A stretch of DNA of 26,437 nucleotides from JALQUL01 sp964556425 (GTDB taxonomy: Bacteria > Pseudomonadota > Gammaproteobacteria > Burkholderiales > Burkholderiaceae_C): NCBI GenBank assembly GCA_964556425.1, contig CAZKWC010000040.1, positions 1-26,437 of the forward strand, written 5' to 3'. The notes below the pieces were generated by a model. It ran no database searches. It was not told the DNA's origin and was given only the letters and a program-made list of their open reading frames with translations. Position numbers and translations under genes: made by a program. Shown piece after piece: positions 8,609-17,731 of this stretch. How positions within the stretch are numbered: position 1 is the stretch's first letter; the number at the start of each line of letters is the position of its first letter.

Positions 8609-10894
8609 TTATCTAAGCGGCGGCGGGGTTCGCCTTGGGGTGTACACTTGCATGCGTTTTTGCATTTCTAGCTGATCAGCATTAAGCTCAATATTTGAAT
8701 CTTTTGGTGCCACAATCAATGTGGGGACTGTAGTGCCTGTAAAACTGGCTGGATTAACAGCGATGTTGGCAACAGATGCTGTGGCCTGACTATCTATTTT
8801 TACTTTAGAAGTAGCTGCTAATGATGACTTAGAGCTAGAACTAGAATTGGCACTTGTGCTTGAGTTCGACTTTGCATCACTGGCTGCCGAACCAGCTAAA
8901 TTAGCCAATGTAGCAACGCCTAGACCTAATCCAGATAAAGCGCTAGCAGAAGAGGTAGTGTTTAATTTTACGTCAACGGCTTTAAGTGGAGCTCCAATTG
9001 GAGCTGCTGCATTACCCACTTGCACGGCTGCCATATCTACTTCATTTGGATAATCGCCTTTTAGCCAATAATCAAAAACACGTCTTGCAATTGGAGCGGC
9101 ATGCTCAGCGCCAAAACCCGCATTTTCAACAATCACCGCTAATGCAATTTGTGGGTTATCGGCAGGAGCAAACGCCATATAAACAGCATGATCACGTTGT
9201 GCTTCTTCAAGCTTTGCCGCATCGTATTTGTCTTTTTGACCAATCGTGACCGCTTGAGCAGTTCCGGTTTTCCCTGCACTCACATAATTAGTTCCGGCAA
9301 AAGCTCTAGCAGATGTACCTTCTCGTGCCACACCTACCAAAGCATTTTTAACCACTTCTACATTTTCAGGTTTGTAGCCTAAAACAATAGGTGGAGTTTT
9401 TTCAACCGGTGTAATTTTGCGAGAAATAGGATCTTGAGTCGCAATCATTAAATGAGGTTTGTGTTTAATGCCTCCATTGGCCACAATCGCAGTTGCTTGT
9501 GCAAGTTGCAACATGGTAAATGCGTTATAGCCTTGTCCAATGCCTAAAGAAATGGTTTCACCGTCATACCACTTACGTTGTTCAGGACGTTTATAAGTTT
9601 TGCGTTTCCATTCTTGGTTGGGTAAAACACCTTTTACCTCACCATTTAAATCAATACCTGTAATTTGACCAAAGCCCAATGGAGCCATAAAGTCATACAT
9701 GGCATCTACACCTAAATCATTGGCTAAAGAATAATAATAAACATTGCTTGATTTCACAATACTGCGATACATATCGACTGCACCTAAACCACCATCACCA
9801 TGGCTTCGGAATTTGTGATCACCAAACATCCAGTAACCAGGGTCATTGACTACGGCCGTGGCACTGCGGGTACCTGTTTGCAGGGCTGCCATTGCCATGA
9901 ATGGTTTATAGGTAGAGCCAGGCGGGTAAGTACCCCTAATAGCCCTGTTGAGTAATGGTTTGTCGATAGAATGATTAAGTGCTTTCCAGTTCTCACTATC
10001 AATACCCTCAACAAATAAATTGGGATCGAAAGTGGGCTTACTCACAAGGGCTAAAATTTCACCATTTTTTGGGTTGAAAGCGACTAATGCTCCGCGCCTA
10101 TTTCCATACATGGTTTCAATTAAATATTGCAATTTAATATCAATTGAAAGCTGAATCGTAGCCCCAGGTGTTGCTGGATTACTATTAAGTAAACGAACCG
10201 CCCTACCACCTGCTGATGTTTCTAGTTCTTCAACTCCAGTAATACCATGCAACAAATGTTCGTAAGCTTGCTCAATACCTAATTTGCCAATGTATTCGGT
10301 GCCTCGGTAGTTGCCCTCATCGTCACTGTTTTTCAGCTCATTTTTTTCAGTTTCGTTAATACGACCAATATAGCCAATCACATGACTTGCGAGCTCACCG
10401 TAAGGATAGTTGCGATACAGACGGGCCTTTACTTCTACACCAGGAAAACGAAATTGATGAACGCTAAATCTTGCCACTTCTTCGTCTGTGAGGCGAGTGC
10501 GAATAGGTAAAGATTCAAAACCTTTAGATTCCTCCATTAGTTTCCTGAACCGTTTACGGTCTTTGGTTGTAATGGGAATAATAGTAGTTAACTGATCAAT
10601 CACCTCTTCAAGATTTTCAATTTTTGAAGGGGTCATTTCAAGAGTGTAGGCGGAATAGTTGGTCGCTAATACAACACCATTGCGATCCAAAATTAATCCC
10701 CTATTGGGAACAGTAGGCACCACTGAAGTCCGGTTGCTTTCAGCCTTCAGCATGTATTCTTCTTGCCTAAAAATTTGTAAATAAATTAGACGAGTAAAAA
10801 GTAGTAAAAAGCAAAAAAATATAAAAATACGGGCGACCGAGACCCTCTCATGAAAGTAAGCTAAGTCAAGTTGAAGATTGCGTAATTCAGCCAC
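8609..10894 (-). CDS. mrdA: Penicillin-binding protein 2 with long C-terminal tail
   Basis: This is the rod-complex transpeptidase that cross-links peptidoglycan during elongation. One N-terminal membrane helix (about 22-41) precedes a periplasmic part with the PBP dimerisation domain (PNRGLILDRNG, LYRNYPYGELASHVIGYIGR). The transpeptidase domain carries STYK (Ser327 to Lys330), SSN (382-384) and KTG (542-544). The start is a GTG with AAGAG upstream, 11 bases after mreD. E. coli PBP2 has 633 residues; this one has 761. The extra stretch from about residue 615 is Ala/Ser/Thr/Asn-rich, with a poly-Ser patch, and ends in a Pro/Arg-rich tip. No rodA follows, although mrdA-rodA is the usual order in this operon. 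Confidence 0.95.
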   Translation of the reverse strand: MAELRNLQLDLAYFHERVSVARIFIFFCFLLLFTRLIYLQIFRQEEYMLKAESNRTSVVPTVPNRGLILDRNGVVLATNYSAYTLEMTPSKIENLEEVIDQLTTIIPITTKDRKRFRKLMEESKGFESLPIRTRLTDEEVARFSVHQFRFPGVEVKARLYRNYPYGELASHVIGYIGRINETEKNELKNSDDEGNYRGTEYIGKLGIEQAYEHLLHGITGVEELETSAGGRAVRLLNSNPATPGATIQLSIDIKLQYLIETMYGNRRGALVAFNPKNGEILALVSKPTFDPNLFVEGIDSENWKALNHSIDKPLLNRAIRGTYPPGSTYKPFMAMAALQTGTRSATAVVNDPGYWMFGDHKFRSHGDGGLGAVDMYRSIVKSSNVYYYSLANDLGVDAMYDFMAPLGFGQITGIDLNGEVKGVLPNQEWKRKTYKRPEQRKWYDGETISLGIGQGYNAFTMLQLAQATAIVANGGIKHKPHLMIATQDPISRKITPVEKTPPIVLGYKPENVEVVKNALVGVAREGTSARAFAGTNYVSAGKTGTAQAVTIGQKDKYDAAKLEEAQRDHAVYMAFAPADNPQIALAVIVENAGFGAEHAAPIARRVFDYWLKGDYPNEVDMAAVQVGNAAAPIGAPLKAVDVKLNTTSSASALSGLGLGVATLANLAGSAASDAKSNSSTSANSSSSSKSSLAATSKVKIDSQATASVANIAVNPASFTGTTVPTLIVAPKDSNIELNADQLEMQKRMQVYTPRRTPPPLR

Positions 10895-10905
10895 GGCAAC
10901 TCTTA

Positions 10906-11424
10906 TTAAATAGGACGTTGATTGTCACGGTTAGGGGCTCGACGTTGAGGTGCTTGTAAAAAAATACTCACAATAGGCCAAAGAGCTGCTTGCAGGGCTG
11001 GAGCCACAATAATAAGCCAGCCTGGGGTAGTACCACCTGTAAACATACTCAATAATAATTCAATACCAGTACCTAAGAAAAAAACTGGGGCAATTTGAAC
11101 GGCTTGAGTACCCAAGGAAAACCAAGGGAGTCGTCTTTGCAGTGCATTGGCCCAATAAGTCATTACTAAGTAACTGACAGCATGTTGACCCAATAAACCA
11201 GTACTTTGCACGTCGGTCAAAATACCCATGATAAACGCTACCCCAAGACCAATTCGAAGTGGTTGATGAACACACCAATAAATAAGTACCAAGGCCAACC
11301 AATCGGGAGCCCAAAAAATGCGACCAATTGGAAAGGCATTGATTGTAAGTGCTATTAACAGGCTAGCCCAAATAAATAAAGGGTTGGCGGGTAATAAAAG
11401 CTGCTCGCCTCTAGGCATTATCAT
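10906..11424 (-). CDS. mreD: Rod shape-determining protein MreD
   Basis: This 172-residue inner-membrane protein of the elongasome links MreC, PBP2 and RodA. It has several hydrophobic helices and the family-typical pattern PLFIWASLLIALTINAFP near the start, then WAPDWLALVLIYW, GLGVAFIMGILTDVQ and GLLGQHAVSYLVMTYW. Its start codon overlaps the mreC stop (ATGA), indicating translational coupling, and mrdA follows 11 bases later. MreD is poorly conserved, so assignment rests on both the motifs and the mreC-mreD-mrdA order. Confidence 0.93.
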   Translation of the reverse strand: MIMPRGEQLLLPANPLFIWASLLIALTINAFPIGRIFWAPDWLALVLIYWCVHQPLRIGLGVAFIMGILTDVQSTGLLGQHAVSYLVMTYWANALQRRLPWFSLGTQAVQIAPVFFLGTGIELLLSMFTGGTTPGWLIIVAPALQAALWPIVSIFLQAPQRRAPNRDNQRPI

Positions 11425-12395
11425 GGTTTTGTACCTTTCTTAGAATGGCTTGCAGAAGCACTAGAGGCTGCACTTGCTGCGCTAAGAGCAATCGCATCGG
11501 CAGCTGCTTCAGCCTCATCTGCGGCTAAATCTAATTGTGGGTTGCTAATGGGTTTTAGTACCAAAACATGTCGAACTGCCATTGCGTTAGCTAAAGGCTT
11601 GCAACGAATTTTTGCAAAACCAGAATCCGCTCGGCGTTCAATAAATTCTACCTTTGCCACAAATAGACTAGAAGGATAAATTCCGTCAATACCACTAGTG
11701 GTTAATATATCACCGACTGCAACATCGGCATTAGCTGCAATAAAGCGTAGCTCCATGGTGTCGCCAGTGATAGATGACAGGCCATAGGCTACACTGCGTA
11801 CGCCGGTTCTTACATTTACCACAGGTGTAGGATGATCTCGTTGCGATAATAAGGTGACCTCGCTATTGCGTGGGTGTACACGAGTCACTTGACCTAAAAC
11901 ACCAGCAATAGCGACTACAGGAGAGCCTAGTGCAATGTTATCAATACTGCCTTTGTTAATAATAACTTTACGGCTATAAGGATCGCGAGCGTCATAAAGA
12001 ACTTCAGCGGGTTGCGATAAGGTACCGACTAAAGGTTTGAGCTCTAACAACTGACGCAATTTTGTGTTTTCAATTTTAAGATGCTCGGCTTGGCTAGCTC
12101 GAATAATATTGTCGAGCAATGCTTTTTGTGCCTGTTCTCGTTCAGCCTGAGCTTTACCTAAATCTTCAAGATATTGGGCACTGGCTGTATAAATTTTAGT
12201 GGGCATGCTTGCCAATACTTGCACCGGGGTCATGGCAGTGGACACCACGGAGCGAATCACTTTTGCAACCTGAAACTCTTGATCGACTACGACTAATAGA
12301 ATTGCTAAAGCACCATAAATCAATAGCTTAGAGAACTCTGAAGGGCCGTGTTTAAAGAGCGGAGGGGGGGTTGAATCAAATGTACCAAGCGGCAT
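11421..12395 (-). CDS. mreC: Rod shape-determining protein MreC
   Basis: This bitopic periplasmic scaffold of the elongasome has 324 residues. A short cytoplasmic lead (FKHGPSEFSKLLIYG) precedes one membrane helix at about 23-41. A coiled coil follows (QAEREQAQKALLDNI), then the two beta barrels of MreC (AEVLYDARDPYSRKVIINKG, GVLGQVTRVHPRNSEVTLL, ILTTSGIDGIYPSSLFVAKV). The C-terminus is an Ala/Ser-rich low-complexity tail followed by KKGTKP. No clear Shine-Dalgarno site lies ahead of the ATG. The gene is separated from mreB by a hairpin with a T-rich run, so it probably depends on partial read-through or on a promoter I could not see. Confidence 0.95.
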   Translation of the reverse strand: MPLGTFDSTPPPLFKHGPSEFSKLLIYGALAILLVVVDQEFQVAKVIRSVVSTAMTPVQVLASMPTKIYTASAQYLEDLGKAQAEREQAQKALLDNIIRASQAEHLKIENTKLRQLLELKPLVGTLSQPAEVLYDARDPYSRKVIINKGSIDNIALGSPVVAIAGVLGQVTRVHPRNSEVTLLSQRDHPTPVVNVRTGVRSVAYGLSSITGDTMELRFIAANADVAVGDILTTSGIDGIYPSSLFVAKVEFIERRADSGFAKIRCKPLANAMAVRHVLVLKPISNPQLDLAADEAEAAADAIALSAASAASSASASHSKKGTKP

Positions 12396-12430
12396 AGTGT
12401 GACGGTGTAATTTTTATAGCTTCCAAAGAC

Positions 12431-12474
12431 AAAAAAGAAACTGCCCCCCTATTAAAACATAAATAGGGGGGCAG
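12431..12474 (-). terminator. Intrinsic terminator or attenuator between mreB and mreC
   Basis: A perfect 13-base-pair stem (CTGCCCCCCTATT at 12441-12453, loop of eight, AATAGGGGGGCAG at 12462-12474) is followed on the minus strand by TTTCTTTTTT. It lies inside the mre operon, 3' of mreB and before mreC. That suggests partial termination which keeps MreB more abundant than MreC, MreD and PBP2. Confidence 0.85.
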
Positions 12475-12498
12475 GGCGTTTCCTTTTGGATACGTTAC

Positions 12499-13545
12499 TT
12501 AAGATTCAGATGTAAAAATGCTACCAACATCGCTCATGCTATCAAGAGCAATACCACAGCCTCTTACCACACAAGTGAGTGGATCTTCGGCAACTAAAAC
12601 TGGCAAACCAGTTTCTTCAGACAAAAGACGATCCAAATCGCGAAGTAAAGCACCACCACCAGTGAGCATCATGCCACGTTCGGCAATGTCTGCACCTAAT
12701 TCTGGGGGAGTTTGCTCTAAGGCATTTTTAACTGCTGAAACAATGTTGTTAAGCGGATCTGTTAATGCCTCAAGGACTTCATTGCTAGAAATAGTGAAGC
12801 TACGTGGAACACCTTCAGCCAAATTGCGACCACGAACTTCCATTTCTTTGACTTCACTACCAGGGAAAGCAGAGCCAATTTGTTTTTTGATGGCTTCAGC
12901 GGTAGGTTCGCCAATTAACATGCCATAGTTACGGCGAATGTAATTAATGATGGCTTCATCGAATTTGTCGCCGCCTACGCGAACGCTACCTTTGTAAACC
13001 ATGCCGCCCAAAGAAATAACACCGACTTCAGTGGTACCACCGCCAATATCAACCACCATAGAGCCACGGGCTTCGCTAACTGCTAAACCAGCGCCAATAG
13101 CTGCTGCCATTGGTTCTTCAATTAAATGCACCTTAGAGGCGCCTGCCGCTTCTGCTGCGTCTTTAATGGCGCGACGCTCTACTTGAGTCGATCCACATGG
13201 CACACAAATAATAATTCGGGGGCTACGTGAAAACAAGCTACGTGGATGCACCATTTTAATGAACTGTTTGATCATCTGTTCAGTGATCACGAAGTCGGCA
13301 ATAACGCCGTCTTTCATGGGGCGAATTGCCTCAATGTTGCCTGGCACTTTGCCAAGCATTGCTTTAGCTTGCTGGCCAACAGCTTGGATCACTTTTTTAC
13401 CGTGTGGTCCGCCTTCGTGTCGTATTGCAACAACGGATGGTTCATCAAGAACAATACCTTTATCGCGCGCGAAAATCAGCGTATTCGCCGTGCCAAGATC
13501 AATGGCGAGGTCGGTTGAGAAATAATTGCGAAATTTGCCGAACAT
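12499..13545 (-). CDS. mreB: Rod shape-determining actin MreB
   Basis: This bacterial actin homologue forms membrane-bound filaments that guide the elongation machinery. It has 348 residues, the usual length. Actin-fold nucleotide motifs are visible: TDLAIDLGTANTLIF (phosphate 1), MVVDIGGGTTEVGVISLGG (phosphate 2, about 163-181), LIEEPMAAAIGAG, and GMMLTGGGALLRDLD (adenosine). The N-terminal MFGKFRNYFS forms the amphipathic membrane-binding stretch. The frame reaches a TTG at 13557, but the ATG at 13545 matches the family start and has GGAAAG upstream. It is the first gene of the mre operon and divergent from gatC. Confidence 0.97.
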   Translation of the reverse strand: MFGKFRNYFSTDLAIDLGTANTLIFARDKGIVLDEPSVVAIRHEGGPHGKKVIQAVGQQAKAMLGKVPGNIEAIRPMKDGVIADFVITEQMIKQFIKMVHPRSLFSRSPRIIICVPCGSTQVERRAIKDAAEAAGASKVHLIEEPMAAAIGAGLAVSEARGSMVVDIGGGTTEVGVISLGGMVYKGSVRVGGDKFDEAIINYIRRNYGMLIGEPTAEAIKKQIGSAFPGSEVKEMEVRGRNLAEGVPRSFTISSNEVLEALTDPLNNIVSAVKNALEQTPPELGADIAERGMMLTGGGALLRDLDRLLSEETGLPVLVAEDPLTCVVRGCGIALDSMSDVGSIFTSES

Positions 13546-13728
13546 ATAACTTTCCAATCAAACCGCTCAAACTGTACGAAAATACAGCTTTATCGCGTCG
13601 AAAAATGTATTTAGTGAATCAAAATTGGTGTGTTTTTACAAAGTTTAGCTTTGCAAAATAAGACCAGATGCCAAAAGCATGATAATACCGTATCCTATGA
13701 TCATTTTATCGACTTTTACACACCATTT
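13546..13728. promoter_or_regulatory. Divergent promoter region of mreB and gatC
   Basis: These 183 bases lie between the two start codons and must hold both promoters. A weak plus-strand candidate is TTTACA (13635-13640), 17 bases ahead of a poor AATAAG-like -10 element. TATGAT at 13696-13701 is a better -10 sequence but has no good -35. I see no clear operator. gatC lacks a recognisable Shine-Dalgarno site. Confidence 0.4.
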
Positions 13729-14028
13729 ATGGCCTTAAATACACAAGAATTAGACAGAATTGCTAGATTAGCACGTTTAGAGTTTACTCCAGAGCAGGCA
13801 AATGTGCTTCTGACCCAGGTTAACAGCTTCTTCAATATTGTTGAAACCATGCGTGCAGTTGACACCACAGGAGTCGAACCTTTGGCCCATCCCTTTGATA
13901 TTGTGCAACAGGTTTCACTTCGATTAATGCCCGACCAGGTCACTGAAGTGAATAACCGCACAGCCAATCAACAGACCGCACCTAGCGTCGAGTCTGGGCT
14001 CTTTTTAGTGCCAAAAGTCATTGAATAA
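13729..14028 (+). CDS. gatC: Asp-tRNA(Asn)/Glu-tRNA(Gln) amidotransferase subunit C
   Basis: This is the small 99-residue subunit that wraps around and stabilises GatA and GatB. The start MALNTQELDRIARLARLEFT, then NSFFNIVETMRAVDTTGVEPLAHP and the end SGLFLVPKVIE, are all typical. The frame is open upstream to 13630, but the ATG at 13729 gives the standard length and the family N-terminus. It is the first gene of gatCAB, divergent from mreB, an arrangement common in Burkholderiales. Confidence 0.95.
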   Translation: MALNTQELDRIARLARLEFTPEQANVLLTQVNSFFNIVETMRAVDTTGVEPLAHPFDIVQQVSLRLMPDQVTEVNNRTANQQTAPSVESGLFLVPKVIE

Positions 14029-14055
14029 TAACGAAATTTTAGAAAGTAAGACCTT

Positions 14056-15537
14056 ATGAGCAGCACCATTAGTGCGACCCACATCCATGACTTTTCTGTC
14101 GCTGAACTAGCCCAAAAATTGCAATCACGTCAGTTAGGTGCAGTCGAAGTAGCGCAGCATTTTTTAGATCGTAATGAGCAATTCAAAGATTTGAATTGTT
14201 TACTCAGTTTCGACCCAAAAACAACACTTGAGCAAGCACAACTGGCGCAAAACCGACTTGATCAAAAAGATACAAGTTTTTTATTGGGTGTTCCACTTGC
14301 GCACAAAGATATTTTTGTAACCAAAGATTTTCCAACTACTGCCGGCTCCAAAATCTTAGAAGGTTATCGTTCGCCCTTTGATGCAACTGTCGTGCAAAAA
14401 TTAGCCGATGCGGGTATGGTCAATTTAGGTAAACTCAATTGTGATGAGTTTGCAATGGGCTCGGCTAACGAAAACTCTGCTTATGGTGCGGTAAAAAACC
14501 CTTGGGATATCACCAAAGTGCCGGGTGGCTCTTCTGGAGCCAGTGCTGCTATGGTGGCCGCTCGATTGGCCCCTGCCGTGACAGGAACCGATACTGGTGG
14601 CTCTATTCGCCAACCTGCTGCATTTTGTGGCATCACAGGCATCAAACCCACTTATGGACGTGCTTCTCGTTATGGCATGGTGGCATTTGCTTCTAGTCTA
14701 GACCAGGCCGGTCCTATGGCCCGTAGTGCAGAAGATTGTGCCTTGTTATTAAGTGCTATGTGTGGCCCCGATACCGCGCGTGACTCTACCAGTTTAGATA
14801 TACCCGCTGAAAATTACAGTACCAACCTTAATCAATCAATTGAAGGTTTAAGAATTGGTTTACCAAAAGAGTTTTTTGGTGAGGGTTTAAGTCCAGATGT
14901 GCGTCAAGTGGTAGATGCTGCCCTCAACGAACTTACCCAATTAGGAGCAAAATTAGTTCCTATTAGTTTGCCCCGTACCGAATTATCTATTCCGGTTTAT
15001 TACATTATTGCCCCCGCCGAAGCCTCTAGTAATTTAAGCCGTTTTGATGGTGTTAAATTTGGTCAACGAGCCAAAGATTTTGCCGACCTTAACGATATGT
15101 ACCAAAAAACCAGAACCGAGTTTTTTGGTGAAGAGGTCAAGCGCCGTATTATGGTGGGCACTTATGTATTAAGTCATGGTTATTACGATGCTTATTATTT
15201 ACAAGCGCAAAAAATTCGCCGTTTAATCGCGCAAGATTTCCAAGACGCGTTTAAACAGTGCGATGTGATTGCAGGCCCTGTTGCACCAAGTGTGGCTTGG
15301 AGTTTAGGTGATAAAAATAATGACCCAGTGGCCAATTATTTAGCCGATATTTTTACTCTACCCGCCTCTTTAGCTGGATTGCCTGGCATGAGTATTCCAG
15401 TCGGTTTTGGTGCAGGTCAAATGCCAGTGGGTATGCAATTAATTGGTAACTACCTACAAGAAAGTCGCTTGTTAAATGTGGCGCACCGTTTTCAAACTGC
15501 AACTGATTTTCATTTGCAAGCCCCCAAAGGATATTAA
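14056..15537 (+). CDS. gatA: Asp-tRNA(Asn)/Glu-tRNA(Gln) amidotransferase subunit A
   Basis: This is the glutaminase subunit that releases ammonia from glutamine for transamidation of misacylated Glu-tRNA(Gln) or Asp-tRNA(Asn). It has 493 residues with the amidase signature. The Ser-cisSer-Lys triad is most likely Lys84 (LAHKDIF), Ser159 (PGGSSGAS) and Ser183 (GTDTGGSIRQPA), matching the 75- and 99-residue spacing of characterised GatA. GITGIKPTYGRASRYGM and FASSLDQAGP also fit. It lies 27 bases after gatC, and gatB follows after two bases. Confidence 0.97.
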   Translation: MSSTISATHIHDFSVAELAQKLQSRQLGAVEVAQHFLDRNEQFKDLNCLLSFDPKTTLEQAQLAQNRLDQKDTSFLLGVPLAHKDIFVTKDFPTTAGSKILEGYRSPFDATVVQKLADAGMVNLGKLNCDEFAMGSANENSAYGAVKNPWDITKVPGGSSGASAAMVAARLAPAVTGTDTGGSIRQPAAFCGITGIKPTYGRASRYGMVAFASSLDQAGPMARSAEDCALLLSAMCGPDTARDSTSLDIPAENYSTNLNQSIEGLRIGLPKEFFGEGLSPDVRQVVDAALNELTQLGAKLVPISLPRTELSIPVYYIIAPAEASSNLSRFDGVKFGQRAKDFADLNDMYQKTRTEFFGEEVKRRIMVGTYVLSHGYYDAYYLQAQKIRRLIAQDFQDAFKQCDVIAGPVAPSVAWSLGDKNNDPVANYLADIFTLPASLAGLPGMSIPVGFGAGQMPVGMQLIGNYLQESRLLNVAHRFQTATDFHLQAPKGY

Positions 15538-15539
15538 GT

Positions 15540-16985
15540 ATGAGTGAGTTAGTAAGAGGATATGAAGTGGTGATTGGGTTTGAAACACATGCTCAGTTGT
15601 CCACCAATAGTAAAATTTTTAGTCGCGCCTCCACTCAGTTTGGTGCCGAGGCCAATACCCAAGCCTGCCCTGTTGATATTGCCTTACCAGGTACATTGCC
15701 CGTCATGAATCGTGCGGCAGTACAAAGAGCCATTGAGTTTGGTTTAGCGGTAGGCTCACACATTGCAGCTAAAAGTATTTTTGCTCGTAAAAATTATTTT
15801 TATCCTGATTTACCTAAAGGTTATCAAATTAGCCAATTTGAAATTCCAGTGGTGCAAGGCGGATCGGTCGAGTTTTTCTTGGGTGACGAGAAAAAATCTG
15901 TACGATTAGTTCGTGCTCACCTTGAAGAAGATGCGGGTAAATCATTGCACGAAGACTTTATTGGTCAAAGCGGTATTGATTTAAACCGTGCAGGCACTCC
16001 TTTATTAGAAATTGTGACCGAGCCCGATATGCGCTCTAGCCAAGAGGCGGTTGCCTATGCCAAAGAATTGCATAAAATTGTCACTTGGATTGGTATTTGT
16101 GATGGCAATATGCAAGAGGGTAGTTTTAGATGTGATGCCAACGTATCGGTGCGTAAACCAGGCGATCCATTAGGCACACGTCGTGAAATTAAAAACTTGA
16201 ACAGTTTTAAATTTATGCAGCAAGCCATTGACTACGAAGTGCGTTGGCAAATCGAACAAATCGAAGACGGCAATGAAATCCAACAAGCCACGGTTTTGTT
16301 CAATGCTGACACTGGCGAGACTCGTGCTATGCGTAGCAAAGAAGACGCAGCTGACTACCGTTATTTCCCAGATCCCGACTTACCTCCCTTGGTAATTGCT
16401 GATAGTTGGGTACAAGAAGTTCGTGACTCCATGTTAGAGTTACCTCGTGTAATGGCTGAGCGTTTTGCCACCCAATACGCATTACCCGAATACGACTGCT
16501 CTTTGCTCACACAAAACAAAGAAACAGCTCGGTTTTTTGAAGATGCAGCGAAAATTTCTGGCAACGCCAAACTAGTGAGTAACTGGATGATGGGCGAGAT
16601 GAACAAGCGCTTAAATGCCGCTGACATTAGCCTTGAACAGTCGCCAGTCAACGCTACACAATTAGGCCAATTAATTGCCAAAATTGTTGATCAAACTTTA
16701 TCTAATAATTCTGCACGTCAAGTGTTTGAAGCTTTATGGAATAAAGAGGCCGATAGTGTTGACGCCATTATTGAGGCCAAAGGCTTAAAACAAGTTTCTG
16801 ATACGGGTCAGTTGTCTAGCATGATTGATGAGATTATTGCCAACAATGAAAAATCAGTTTTAGAGTTCAAATCGGGTAAAGAAAAAGCTTTAAATGCTTT
16901 AGTGGGTCAGGCTATGAAAGCAAGCAAAGGACAAGCTAACCCGGCCCAATTAACTGCCATGTTCAAAGAAAAGTTGGCCTCTTAA
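15540..16985 (+). CDS. gatB: Asp-tRNA(Asn)/Glu-tRNA(Gln) amidotransferase subunit B
   Basis: This 481-residue subunit binds the tRNA and carries the kinase/transamidase site. Motifs seen include GYEVVIGFETHAQL, STNSKIFSRAS, ACPVDIALPGTLPVMN, ARKNYFYPDLPKGYQISQFE, HLEEDAGKS, RAGTPLLEIVTEPD, SFRCDANVSVR and EIKNLNSFKF, then DYRYFPDPDLPPL. The C-terminal YqeY-like tail domain (about residues 330-481) is complete. The Shine-Dalgarno AAAGGAT lies within the last codons of gatA. The gene ends just before a strong terminator. Confidence 0.97.
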   Translation: MSELVRGYEVVIGFETHAQLSTNSKIFSRASTQFGAEANTQACPVDIALPGTLPVMNRAAVQRAIEFGLAVGSHIAAKSIFARKNYFYPDLPKGYQISQFEIPVVQGGSVEFFLGDEKKSVRLVRAHLEEDAGKSLHEDFIGQSGIDLNRAGTPLLEIVTEPDMRSSQEAVAYAKELHKIVTWIGICDGNMQEGSFRCDANVSVRKPGDPLGTRREIKNLNSFKFMQQAIDYEVRWQIEQIEDGNEIQQATVLFNADTGETRAMRSKEDAADYRYFPDPDLPPLVIADSWVQEVRDSMLELPRVMAERFATQYALPEYDCSLLTQNKETARFFEDAAKISGNAKLVSNWMMGEMNKRLNAADISLEQSPVNATQLGQLIAKIVDQTLSNNSARQVFEALWNKEADSVDAIIEAKGLKQVSDTGQLSSMIDEIIANNEKSVLEFKSGKEKALNALVGQAMKASKGQANPAQLTAMFKEKLAS

Positions 16986-17041
16986 AAAATAAAAGTTGCA
17001 GTAGGCTCCATAAGAGTTTGCTACAACGCCTTATAGAATTA

Positions 17042-17079
17042 AAAAAGCCCTAAGAATTTTGAAGTTCTTGGGGCTTTTT
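17042..17079. terminator. Intrinsic terminator after gatB, bidirectional
   Basis: AAAAAGCCC (17042-17050) and AAGAA (17052-17056) pair with TTCTT (17065-17069) and GGGCTTTTT (17071-17079), with one T-G wobble. The A and T runs on each side let it serve both gatB and the converging DUF4124 gene. Confidence 0.9.
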
Positions 17080-17098
17080 GTTGAGTTAATTTTTTGAG

Positions 17099-17731
17099 CT
17101 ATTTTTTTATAGATGCATCCCATAATTTAATAAGAATAATTTGTTCCTCATCAAATCGCTGATTAGTACGTTGTCTTTCTGAATTTGCATCAGTGAGTAG
17201 AGTTTTTAAAATCTTTAAAGTTTGATCGTTATCAGAGATTTTTCTTTTTATACTGGCAAGGTTTTGAGTTTGTTGATCTGCTGGTTTGCTTGCTTCTTTT
17301 TCAAGATTGACTTTTAAAGTGAGTAGCTCGTTGATTTTTTTTTGTGTACTTGCAATATTAGCGTCCACAATAGCGAGGGCACGTTGACGTTCTTGATTGT
17401 GTAACTCTTGATTGCGATACCGAGCCAACAAAGCCTTTTCTTTTCTTTCGTCTAGGCTAGGTTCGGTTTTATTGACTTTATTGGCTTCGCTAGCTGAATT
17501 GTCTGCAGTTGTGCGAATTTGGCCACCGTCTCGTTGGCGGATGACCACCCCAGCAGCATTATGTTCTTTTTGAATGGTGTCAGCGCATTCAGGAATGGGT
17601 CTGTCAGAGCCTAATTTGCGACCGTATTTATCGATGCACGAATAAAAGCCTTGTGCTTGTACGTAAGAGTTTACGAAAAAGAACAAAGCCAATAAAAGTA
17701 CGGTATGCAAATAACTGAGTTTTAATTTCAC
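17099..17731 (-). CDS. DUF4124-type exported coiled-coil protein
   Basis: A signal peptide (start of frame near VKLKLSYLHTVLLLALFFF, ending ...YVQA) is followed by FYSCIDKYGRKLGSDRPIPECAD, the DUF4124-like head with two Cys, and then a highly charged helical region. The pattern (ALLARYRNQELH, then IASTQKKINELLTLK and FDEEQIILIKLWD) matches a protein often found near gatB and pyrE in Burkholderiales; its function is unknown. The frame is open to an ATG at 17836, but the GTG at 17731 gives a clean signal peptide of 210 residues total. Neither start has a good Shine-Dalgarno site, so the start is uncertain. It follows pyrE on the same strand after a gap of at least 97 bases. Confidence 0.75.
   Translation of the reverse strand: MKLKLSYLHTVLLLALFFFVNSYVQAQGFYSCIDKYGRKLGSDRPIPECADTIQKEHNAAGVVIRQRDGGQIRTTADNSASEANKVNKTEPSLDERKEKALLARYRNQELHNQERQRALAIVDANIASTQKKINELLTLKVNLEKEASKPADQQTQNLASIKRKISDNDQTLKILKTLLTDANSERQRTNQRFDEEQIILIKLWDASIKK

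Noticed and set aside
13630..13728. N-terminal extension of gatC
   Set aside because: The frame is open but the 99-residue version from the ATG at 13729 matches the family's length and start; the upstream part looks like promoter DNA.
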